Assembly: GCA_005281725.1 (NCBI GenBank)
Contig: SSBO01000008.1
Coordinates: 2,666,001-2,730,000 of the forward strand
Source of the DNA: Wuchereria bancrofti
Taxonomy: Eukaryota; Nematoda; Chromadorea; Rhabditida; Onchocercidae
Length of the DNA stretch: 64,000 nt
Direction: 5' to 3'
This document shows, in pieces, positions 1-11,220 of the stretch. The translations under genes were made by a program, and so were the position numbers. How positions within the stretch are numbered: position 1 is the first letter of the stretch; every line of letters starts with the position of its first letter. The notes beneath the pieces were generated by a model. It was not told the origin of the DNA. It saw only the letters and a list, made by a program, of their open reading frames with translations, and made no database searches.

Positions 1-1752
1 TATGTTCCTCTTTGAGACTTGTCTTTCCTCATTTTCTAAATTTTGTCATCTATCAATGTATTCTAGACAGGTAAATTATATTTGCTAGTACAATTTGCAT
101 CTTTATCCTGTGTACATATATCACTCATATAATTCAAATTATCTTTTTTATTACTTTTATATTTCATATGACTCAGCTAGTATTACCTTTTCTTTTCAGG
201 TAAGTAATTCTAACATTCCATTTGTTCATTTATTATTTGTTTCAATCTGAAGGAATTAGCCTGTTTGTGATGTATTCGATCTAAAAAGCTGCGCAAATGT
301 TCAGGTTGAATGAGCTGCACAAATGTTCGGGTTGAATGAGCTGTGCAAGTGTTCAGATTGAATGAGCTGCGCAAATGTTCAGGTTGAATGAGCTGTGCAA
401 ATGTTCGGGTTGAATGAGCTGCACAAATGTTCGGGATAAATGAGCTGCGCAAATGTTCGGGATGAATGAGCTGCACAAATGTTCGGGATAAATGAGCTGC
501 GCAAATGTCCGGGGTGAATGAGCAGAGTTTGATAGATACGTATCGATAAAATGAAGGAGGCAGCCCTCATCGATAGATACATTCTTCTCTCTCTTTTTCA
601 GTTGCTCATTTTATGGTTAGACGATGACATACTCTCTGCTAGTTTATCATTTTTTCTTTTTTTTCAATCCTATTTGACAATAAAATGTCAATTAGTTTGA
701 TAATTAAAAATTAAGATGAAAATGAAATGAGTTTATATGAAAATAATCGTTAAATTTTCATAAATTATCATTTTTGAAATTCTTTCAAATCCTCACTACT
801 ACTACTATCATTCAATGATTGTTTTGAAATTGAGAATTGAGAAACACATTGAATATTAGATATCGTAGAATTCTTATAATTTTTCAATTTTCTTCCTCTT
901 TTTTTTTTCTTAATTTTATAATAATCACTTCTTAATATTATTATCAATTGAAAATGTATTTTCTCTCCGTGACATTACTTGTCAACTGGAAATTTACATT
1001 ATTTGTCAGCATGAAATGGAACAAAGAAGAAAAAGATGTGATAATGATATTTTGATAAAAATTGAACTTCTCTTAACTTTCTAACTTCAATTTAAAATAT
1101 GAATTAGGAAAGCTGGCTAACTTTAACATTAAATTCAATTTAAAATATGAATTAGAAGAAGACTGTGTAATTATTTCTAAATTTTATTTGTAGTACTTTT
1201 TGTTTAAGTAAAAAATTACATGAAAATTTTGTAAAAAAGACTAAAATATAAAAGCCTACTATAAAAGTATATTAGAATATTTCCTTGGATACAAATTTCA
1301 ACTAAAATAAAAGTAACTTTCTGAGAAAATTTGATTGGAGAGTTGTGCCTTACAAATTTTCGGCACATTTTTTAATTTAGCGCGCGATGATTGATTCTTT
1401 AACCTAATTGCCATTTTTCAAATATCATTTCCCACCATTCAACATTTTTAAAAATCATTGAATATAAAGTTATCATCTGCTTAATTTAATTCATTTTTGG
1501 AGGTATCACTAAACAGTGTAATTGTTCGTTATCAGTTCTTGTCATTATCATTATTAAAATCAGCAATTTTCGCAACTTATTAACGTATTTTTTTATTACA
1601 TTTGAAAATGTATTCATTGAATTACATTAAAATGATTTTAAATTATACATTTCATTGCATATTTTATTATCATTTTATACTGTTTATGCAAAAATGTTGT
1701 CATATGCTTTCGTAAATTCATTTCCAAAAGCGATAATTATTCAGTAATTTTC
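1..1752. other. intergenic region upstream of the coronin gene
   Basis: No coding exon is supported here. The stretch is AT-rich and holds one minisatellite (288-521). Just after it the 9-mer GATAGATAC occurs twice (530-538 and 572-580). The only open frames run through the minisatellite and follow its period, so they are not taken as genes. The promoter of the coronin gene presumably lies in the last kilobase, but no clear motif was recognised. Confidence 0.6.
288..521. repeat. 26-bp minisatellite, nine copies
   Basis: Nine head-to-tail copies of a 26-bp unit beginning GCTGCGCAAATGTTC and ending TGAATGA fill exactly 234 bp. Copies differ at a few positions: GCGC/GCAC/GTGC near the start and GGTTG/GGATA/GGATG near the middle. 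Because 26 is not a multiple of three, a minus-strand frame reads the unit in all three phases and stays open. This produces apparent proteins of repeated His/Ser/Phe-rich motifs that have no other support. Confidence 0.95.
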
Positions 1753-1763
1753 TTTTATTTCAG
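1753..1763 (+). promoter_or_regulatory. candidate spliced-leader acceptor, coronin gene
   Basis: TTTTATTTCAG ends at 1763, is pyrimidine-rich and matches the nematode 3' splice consensus. It lies 84 bp ahead of the proposed ATG at 1848 with no better upstream exon visible, so it could receive a trans-spliced leader or close an unseen 5' UTR intron. This is inferred from sequence alone. Confidence 0.4.
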
Positions 1764-1847
1764 TGATGTTTACTGTTCACATTTGCGCTACGGGTGATCT
1801 CAACTAATTAAATTAGTGAGATTTTTCACGGAATATTTTCCAGAATA

Positions 1848-4800
1848 ATGTCCGGTGAGTATTACTTCAAGTTTCATTGCACTTTCTGTTACATATACAA
1901 TTCATTGCGTAAATTTATATAAAAAATTTTACATAAGAAGCAAATGAGAAGGAACATAATTATAGCTAATTGCATAAATTTGATTGATTGATAAATTAAA
2001 TTATAGTGCAAAGTTTTGGAAATTGCTTATTTTTAATGCAATATTGTTAAGTGCTGAAAATAATTAATGATAATATATTTTCTTTTCCTTAACAGTAATT
2101 CTGCATTTCATTCATTTTTTAATTCTTATCAGTCATCTTGTTGTTCTTCGATAATTTGAGTCTATAATTTTTGTTGATTATACTGTTTAAATAATCTCTA
2201 CTGCTTCATTTCTCACTTCAATACTGTACTATGTATAAGTGATTCCAATTTAAAAGCTAAATTCACAATACTTATTACTTTATTATATATTTTTTTACAA
2301 ACTTTATTTGTGCCATTGGTTGGAATTATCTCTTCAATTGAATTTTGTTTTTATCACATTCACTGATATAATCATCTAAATAATCAAAGTTTTGCATTAT
2401 TTCCTCTTTTTTGTTTTCATTTCTTAACAAGAATTTTTCAAATATTTAGATGATTATGATGAATTAGCAAAAGATTTTTAGTTTAATCTCATCCTCACAT
2501 AGGTTTACTAAGAGAAAAAAAAAATAGTTTAAAAAAAAATGTGTTTTCACATCATGACGGATATCTTTTAGAAACTTTATCAGCTGTAGGAAAATTTTTG
2601 AAGAGGAAAAGTTGTAGTGAAGAAAAATGAAAAGGGATTATCTTTCACCAATGAAAAATATCCTTATGAAAAAGCAACTGTAACAAATTTCAGAAGCTTT
2701 ATCGAAGTTGAAATATTCACGGTTTCGTCACGTGTATTCCAAAAGTGTACGACGTAGTGAATGGTACGATACGGGACCAGGACACGGGTTAGCGGTAGCC
2801 GTGAACCCAAAAATGATTGCATTAGCTATTGATGTTCCTGCTGGTGGTGTTGTACAAGTTGCCAAATTATGTCGTATGGGTCGGGGACGAATGGAATTAG
2901 GCAAAATTAAGGATCATGAAGTATGCTTGTCATTTAAATTTTTCTTTTTCTTCTTTTTAAATCTATTTTACTATCTAGAATGTTTCATTAGTGATTAATG
3001 GCGAGTATTTAATTAGTGTTTATTGCTAAGATTTATAACCATTTTTTGTTTCAGGGTGCTGTGTGTGATGTAAAATGGAACCCTTTTAATGATAACGTTT
3101 TAGCTACCGGATCTCACGATGCCACAGTTCGAATATGGCATATCGATGATATGCTTAGAATTCGGTTATCATTTCCTCTTCCTTTGAAATTTGAGAACTA
3201 ACACCGAATTAATTTAGAATTTAAAAAAGAAAACGAAAATTTATATGATTTGTAGTACAAACATTGCATTTGGTTACAGGAAGTATCATAGGATACATTT
3301 AGATTTCGGTTTTTCAGCGTTAGAAAGCTCATTAATACTTGCTATTATTCATCCGAAATTATAGACATATGGCACCGTTATGCTCAGCAAAATAAATTTA
3401 AAATTTCATTAAATTGCTACAAATGGGATCTGTAAAGATAAATAGCTTGATACTAGATACTAGAGATGAAGCTTATTTTTTTTGACTATCAAAAATAGAA
3501 TTTAGTTGCACCATTTAAATTACTTAATTTTCATCAAATTGTAGTTGTTTGCGAATATCCAGAGCCCATTCTCGGCGTATTCATACAATTGAATGGCACA
3601 CAACAGTTGATAACGCTGTTTTTTCGGCTTCATTAGATGGTCGAATAGTGTTGTGGAATATCGAAACAGATGAAATTGTATATAGAATAGAAGATTGCAA
3701 TGCTGTTTCACTGAGCTTAAGGTTATTTATTTTTTCTAACTTTTACAGCTTTTGATATTAGGGTGAATATTTGAATTAATTGGTAGACAAAATAGTCCTG
3801 AAATTATGATAATAAATCTAGGCATATAATTTCAGTTACGATTGTTCTGAATTTGCGGTGACGACAAAATTGCGTGAGTTATCAATTTATGATGCACGTA
3901 CGGGTGAAAGACAGCGTAGCACGCAGCTTATTCATGATGGCGCTATGCTTTCACGAGTTTTATTTTTCGGAATACCGGAAGCGAACAACAGCGAACGTCT
4001 TATAACGACTGGTAGTTCACGGAGTACTCGGCGACAAATAGCTATCTATAGCTCTCAACCTTTGGATACACCGTTAGCTGTTGTGGATATCGATGGTGGA
4101 TCTGGTGTTCTTATGCCTATGATTGATAATGATCTCAATTTGTTGTACATTGCTGGAAAGGTAAATTTAAACTTCAATTTTCCGATGAATATATATCATT
4201 TTGTCTCGTTTTATTGAATTTTATGATTTGTAAATTTCGACATTCAATTTTATCAATATTTTGATAATTTTTTTAGGGTGACGCTAATATTCGATTTTAT
4301 GAACTTTTAAAAGAAGCACCGTTTATATCCTATCTGAATGAATCTTCTGGCTCCAAAGCACACACAGCAGTATGTTTGCTTCCTAAACGTGGTCTCAACG
4401 TACTGCAATGCGAGATAATGAGGATATTTCGAGTAGATGCTGAACAGCTGGTTATTGAACCACTATCATTCTTCGTTCCGAGAAGAGTAAGTTCTGAATT
4501 CTCAGAAAATTATTTTTTATCTTTTAAGGACGTCAAAACTGTTACAAAATATAGTGATCAAATTGAATTATAAAATTGAACTAACTTCCTCTTGTTCCTT
4601 TTTTTCATTCCTTTATGCAGTTCTTGTTTGCTAACTCCAAATATTTTTGCATTTATTTACAAATGAATTTTGAAGTACTCAAAACTGCACAAGATGGGGG
4701 CGTGAAGGAGATATTTACAATAATCACTAATGTCGACAAAATATCTTTTTTTTTCAATTTGTTTAGTATCTCGAAAAGAATAGTTTTTTTTTTGTGCTCG

Positions 4801-7800
4801 TATTTTCTTTTCAATTTTAGATTAATTTTCTTTAGTTTGATTTTTTCTTTTTTTTTTTTTGGCTACAGTTGATGTAGTTGGAAAATATCTTTGAAATATC
4901 AGTTTACTTTCAAATATTGCAAAAACTCAAAAATTTCCACCATTCATTTTCTTAGACTATGAGTAGCACTCTTTTAGTGATCATCTATTCTTTGCTGACA
5001 TTATTTTGCAGTGTATCCCATAATGTAGAAAATACCTTGCGACACTGAAGCTTAATTTTTAGCGGTTAATTTCATAATTGCTGTAATTGTTACTTTCTTA
5101 ATTATTGTAAATTTATTTCGTACAGCATGAAAAGAAAATTTCTCATTATGGGAATTTAGGAAGGGATCTTTTATGTTTTGTCAAAGTGATTTTTTTTTAG
5201 GCTGACGGATTTCAAGCTGATCTATATCCTGCAACGCGTTCACCAACTCCGTCACTGTTGTTTCGTGAATGGTTAGCCGGTTTAAATCGTGAACCGATCA
5301 TGCTTGAGCTGAAAGATTGTTTACTGAACTGTACGAATAAACCAGTAACATTCGCAAAGGAGAGTAATCGAACAAAACTAATGATTGCTGATGTCAACAA
5401 TGATCGTAAATTCCGATTTTTATCGCAGGTATCACATTCAATATTGGAATGTTTATTTTTCCACTCTTGATAGACTTATTATGTTTATCAACCTGCCAGG
5501 TGTTAAAATTAGAAATTATTTTTGTGATGTGTATCCAATAATTTTATTATAAGCATTGTAATACTGTTTTTTTTTTTTTTTTTCCAAGGAAAGTGAAAAA
5601 TTTAATAAAATTCTTCTTGAATATTGCCATTTTCCCTATGTCTAGCAATTTTTTGATTTAATTAAAATGTTTCGGCTTTTTTTTTCTAAGTTTTAAGGTT
5701 TAGAACTATTATTTTGCACTTAGTTATTCAATGTCATTAGGTGACGAAACCTGACTATCGTGAAATAACGGATCGTGAAGATCGTGAAGAGTTGTTGAAG
5801 ATGGAAAGGATTAAGGCGAAATTAGCTGCTGAATCCGCAGCTGAGACTAATGAGGAACAACATACGAATGAGTATGTTGTTATTCAAGTTATTTATTAAT
5901 GTTATTCAAGTTAAAATCTTATTTTTCTTTTAACATTACCATTCAATATAAGATTTATGTTAAGTTTGTTAATTTGTTTCAAATATTCTTGATCAACATT
6001 TCTCCTCATATTTTTAATCATAAAATATTATCTTTTTTAACATTTCTACATATTATCTTTATAACTTTAATTTTTATTTCTTTATTTCATTTTTTTTTTG
6101 AAGAAAAGTGACTGAGGCAAATGGCATACATATTGGAGAGAAAAATAATGAGAATGGAAATACGCCTGTATCACTTTCATCTCCAGTCAGTGAGAAAAAT
6201 ACTCTAATTGCTACTGCTACTGCTGCTACTGATGTTATTGCACTAAATCATAAAAATTCGTTATCCAATCCACGAATTACCAGCATTGTTGATCGAAGTA
6301 CGTCATTGTTTTCAGTCGGTTAGTTAAACTGTTAAACTTGTGTATTTTTAGCTGCATCATATGTCACACTTAAGTTTTTTTCATTTCATATCGAAATGTT
6401 AGTATATAGGCTCAAGCACACGATTAACATTTATCATACCTTATTCAAATTTTTGATATTCAAAGCTTCTGTCTTAAATCTGAAGTTTCTGGTAGTGTTA
6501 AATAATAATCAGTGTTCTTTGATATCTTATGTATCTTGATATACGGACTTGAAAACATAGAAATTCCTTTTTTTTTTTTTGTAGAATCAGGTAAAGGTAT
6601 TCCATCAAAGGCAGGTTCAGCACCAAGTGTTTCTGTAGAAAGCCGTTTCGCTAGTCGATATGATGGATTGCTAATGAAACGAACACAGCAACGTAAATCC
6701 ATGATGGTTCAAAAATTAAGTAATGGGAATGGTAAATTAGAGGAACAAGAGCAGAATGAGGATAATGACAGGTTTGTGCCTGGAATCTTTCAGATGCTTT
6801 TTTGCAATTCGTTTAGCTTTAAGTTTATGGAATTATCATGTTTGGGCATTAGTTATCATTGCATCTTAATTTATTTGCAAAAAGGATCACTGTATTTGTA
6901 TAAAGGTTACTAGTAGCTTGAACAGGTAGATCAGTGGAAGGTATGATATTGTCAAATGCTAGAAATTAGTTAACCAAACTTACTAATCATTTCAGCAATC
7001 GTAGTTGTCTCTCGGAAGGAGCGATGGTGAGTGTTTTAAAAGAAATGGAACGTGAATTATGGAAATGTCGAAATAGATGCGAACAATTAGAAAAAATTGT
7101 TCGTCTACAACAGGTTGGAATATTTGCAAATTCATGCATAGGTTTTCGACTTCATTTTTTTTTCCAAATCGAATTCATTATCAGTGATAGAATAATAACA
7201 GATCTCGAGAGCCAATAGTTCCTAACATATCACTTTTTAAAAAATCACCTATCCTTAAAATCCTTAAATTTAATCTTCTTGTTTTTGAGATATTAAGAAA
7301 GATATTGAAAGTTTATTTTGTAACTAATGGAAATAATAATCGAAAAAGAAATTGCAAGCATCGCCTTCAATCACTTCTTAATCCTGTTTTTCTAGGATTT
7401 TCTTTAAGTGTGACCTATTTCTAATCCATTATGAAAAATTGATTATGCCAATACCTCTTTCAAATAATGGATGGTATTACTATATCCCAAGCTTTCAATA
7501 GATTTTTAAATTTCGTGAAATTTCCTTGTATATATCCTTTTCTTCCGTTCTGCCTTGTGATTCATCTTTTGAAAAACAATTTAAAATCATCTTGGTATAT
7601 TCTACATAAAAATTTTTAGGAAATGATAGTTATGAGATGAGAACTGGATGAGACGTTGATAGTTGATTTTGAATTGTCGTCAAAATTTCCTAATTTACTT
7701 GTTTTCATTTCCTGTTAATTGTTTATTTACTTATTTTTTTTCTTTTTCTTCTCATAAATGTTTTACTTTGCTTTCATTTTCAGGTTTAGTTACTTATATT

Positions 7801-8172
7801 TTGCATATAGGTCACCTTATTAACATAATTCCTATTCGGTCTTTATTCATTTAGTTTCTTCTAACGGAAAGTTGAAAGTTACAAATGCATGTTTTTATCT
7901 TTTTTCCGTTTTAGAAGTATTGAACGAAATTTTCAAAAAAAAAGATTTTATCAGCTGATGATTTTGTGCAAAAATCAAACTATCTTATATGAATGAATTC
8001 AACTTTTATGTTTTGTTGAAATTTTGATCAAATTGACAGTATTTACTCTTTTTTTCAGCAAGACATAGAAAGTTTACGTTATGAAATTCATTGGAAAGAT
8101 AGTCGAATCGATTTCCTTCAAACGCAATTGCAGCAGCTGGATGTAACCCGCAACACTTCTCGATCTTCTTGA
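1848..8172 (+). CDS. cor-1: coronin (WD-repeat actin-binding protein), 12 exons
   Basis: Coronins bind F-actin and Arp2/3 and regulate actin turnover at the cell cortex. Exons: 1848-1854, 2694-2920, 3055-3164, 3545-3721, 3836-4160, 4277-4486, 5201-5428, 5741-5871, 6104-6297, 6585-6771, 6996-7113, 8059-8172. They join to 2028 nt (675 aa) with all phases consistent. The N-terminal SRFRHVYSK is the coronin signature. WD-type blades include VCDVKWNPFNDNVLATGSHD (about residue 80), IHTIEWH...SASLDGRIVLWNIE (about 124-155), and the DANIRFYE and PKRGLNV...CEIMR segments that end coronin propellers (282-350). DLYPATRSPTPSLLFREW is the conserved post-propeller motif. Residues about 440-600 are a polar, low-complexity linker. 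The C-terminus (about 610-670) is a leucine-heptad coiled coil, the usual oligomerisation segment. Exon 4 could instead start at 3563, removing six residues without changing frame. Exon 1 encodes only Met-Ser plus one base. AATAAA occurs at 8177 and 8353. The family is secure; the first exon is less certain. Confidence 0.93.
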
Positions 8173-9878
8173 TAAGAATAAAATTTAAAGGAAACTTGTT
8201 CATCTATTTCGACTTTAAAAAACGTCTAATTTAAAGTTTAAATCTAAATGATTCCTTAAAATTTCTGAAATTTTCTAGGAATTTTTGGACAGTCTTTTTG
8301 TCTTTCAAGAGCAGTTTTCTTCAATCACTTGAAAATCGGTATTGATCTTTAAAATAAAAAAAAAAAAAAAAAAAAAAACTTTTTTGTTTTTTTTTTTTTT
8401 TTTTGTGTGTGTGTAAAATGTTAATTTAAATTGCTGCTGCATTTGATGTATATGTACTTTTTTTTTTTTTTTTTAAATGCTAATAGCTTTTAGTAATGCT
8501 AATACTAATAGTATGCTATTCCTTTAGTTTGTATGATAGGTTACATCTAATGAATTTGGGAAGAATGTAAAATGCTAGAGGAAATTTACTGATTATTTGA
8601 GATTCAATCTGCAGAGCTCACTATATCTCATGGTGATATTTTACGGGTACTTCCTTTGTATCCTATCATTAATTTTTCACATATTTCTTTCTTATTCTTT
8701 TTTTATCTTTGCTTTTAAATATCTCTTCTTTTCTGCTATCGAAATAAAAATTGCTCACGAGCGAAAGAGAATGAATGATAGTGTGAATCATATATATATA
8801 TTTTTTAAAGGATTTTAGACAGTAGTTCTGAACAGAATCAATGTTTTTTTTTTTTTTTTTCTAGTATTGTGTGTGTTTGTGAAGAGAAAATAAAGAATAT
8901 ATGATTGCTTAAAAAGTTTGATATATTTTTTTTTTTTTTTTTTGCATTTAAAGATGGCAGTAAAGAGCTAAAATTATCTCTGATTCAAATTTATTCAGTT
9001 TTATTTTTCAAATTTTCAGAATAAACGATTTAGGGAAAGCGTTCTTTTCGTTCGTTTCTATTGTATTTGAAGTTTGTTTCAAAAAGTTTTTATTGAATTG
9101 CTTTCTTTTCAAAGAAATATTGCGCATTTTCTTGTATTTCTTTTCTTCTTTTCCTGTAAGCCTTGTATGAACAATAAAATTGAAGTTTCTAAAAAGTTCA
9201 GTATTTCTTTTCTTGATTGACACTATGCCTTAAGACAGCAAGTAAAAATGTGATGTACAAATGACAGGAAATTATGATAGATTTGAGTTGTTTAGTAGAT
9301 TAAGAACACACATGGTACAGTTTTTTTAATTTTTCAATTTTCAGTTTTAAACTGTTAATATTGCTTGTAAATCTCAGATAATACTAATTGATCAACTTCC
9401 AGAAATTGTCTCTTAACGGGATAAATTGAATTTTAGGTTCTAGGTAGTAGTAGTAAATCTGTAAATACAATACTAACAAGACAACAAGTTTCGAATTACA
9501 GGGATTTATGATAGATTTGAGTCATTTAGTAAATTCATATAATTATAGACAGTGTAATTAGTTGGGAATTTATTTGCTGGTAAGTTTGAGAATGATTGCG
9601 TTATCATGAGGTGATAATTTTTGAACTGAATAATTGATCTGGTCAGATAACTTGATCCATATTGAAAATGTAAAAGAGCACAGATAGGTCATAGCAAAGT
9701 AGAACAAAAGGAGACAGCGAGAATAAGTTATGAAAAATTGGTAATTTGATCTTAGAAGATGTTCATTTCAATAAATTTCTAATTATTTTACTTTTGCTAA
9801 GAGAGATGATTAAGAAGTTAACAAAGTATAAAAAAGATTAAATAGTCTCATCTTCCTCCTTCTTATTTTTTTTTGCTC

Positions 9879-9902
9879 CTCTCTCTCTCTCTCTCTCTCT
9901 GT
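9879..9902. repeat. (CT)n microsatellite
   Basis: About twelve CT dinucleotides in a row, preceded by a pyrimidine-rich stretch. It lies in the interval downstream of the coronin gene. Confidence 0.9.
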
Positions 9903-10959
9903 CTTTCTTCTCAATATTACATTTTGTTCAAAATTTTCTCATCAACATCAAAATGATAATTTTAAATCATAGTAATATGTCAAGGAGATACTTATCTCAA
10001 ATTTTACGAATGAATATAAAAAAGGAAATTACATATGAGATGAATGAATTATTTAATTTTTTATTCATTTAATTCACTTATCACACACTCTTATATCCAA
10101 TAAAAATTGATGAACAATTGTTAAAATTTTTAATAAGAATTTAAATGAATAATTTCAAATCTATTAAAATAAATCATTAGAATAACCGATAAAGAAATTT
10201 TTATCTAATGATATATATATATATATGTATGTATTATCTATCATATAATTTATTTATTTTGCACAACTTGAACAACTGTTATATTACTTATTTCATTTCG
10301 ATTTCTCTTCTTTACGCTCATAAGAAAGTATTTCCAGTAAAAATTTCAATTGAATTTTGAATAATATGCATTATATGTAGTAGACATTATACAAATAATA
10401 TATTTGCTTATGAAAATTTGCAATGAAGAAATTGAAAAGAGTTTATTGATCATTTTTGATGTAATTTCATCAAATGTTATAGATATGCAATTGTTGTATA
10501 TCATTCAGATGGGATAATGATGTGTACGGACAATTGTTGAAATCTCTTCAAACTACTACTTTTTCATCTCTCAAAACTTTTGTAATATTTGAAACGATTT
10601 CACTTTTATCTATTAGAGAAATGAAAATTTTGTTAGGTATAAATGTAGCAAAGGAATATTTAAAGTTTTCTTAAAATTCGAAATTATTAACAATTATTCT
10701 TAATTTTAAATTTCGTTTCTTTTTTTTTTTCTCTCTCTCTCTCTCTTAAAACAAATTCAATTTCAAGAGTATTAGCCATAATTAATCGTATAAAATCTCT
10801 TAAAATTTTCTCTGAATTTCAAGAGTTTGTCACATATGTAATGTGCTCAAATCGAAGAAATTCTGTTTTAATCGAAAAAATTTTCTTCGGAACTTCAAGA
10901 AAAGTTAGGCAAAAAATGGCGGTCATTTTAAAGTCATAAAGCTTTGTAAAGAAAAGAAA

Positions 10960-11220
10960 AAAACTAAATGTCACTGGTGATTTGTCATAATTGAGCAATG
11001 GTCAGTGAGTGACCAGAGGAGGATGACCAAGAGCGACGACAGATGTGTCTAGACAACTATCCTCATCCCTCGTTCGGTATTACCTCAAGCTAACCTTATC
11101 GTTGAGATGACATCCTCGTGTCGCATGACTCATCTCTCTGTCTCTCTCCCTGCTACATATGTGGTCGTAGTGGACGCTCGACCAAGGATCATCAATTTAT
11201 AATCCGATCTTTTCGCTTTC
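10960..11220. promoter_or_regulatory. GC-richer, less repetitive island; candidate distal regulatory region
   Basis: Within otherwise AT-dominated DNA this segment is rich in mixed-composition sequence (GAGCGACGACAGATGTGTC, CTCGTTCGGTATTACC, TGGACGCTCGACCAAGG) and ends in a CT-rich tract. Open frames are short and no protein family is apparent, so a promoter, a non-coding first exon or a conserved non-coding element fits better than a coding exon. It lies 11 kb upstream of the first recognised zoo-1 exon and 3 kb downstream of coronin. Function is inferred from base composition only. Confidence 0.3.

Noticed and set aside
210..582. Two minus-strand open frames encoding repeated His/Ser/Phe/Arg motifs
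   Set aside because: They simply read the 26-bp minisatellite and stay open because of its period; there is no splice, start or domain evidence.
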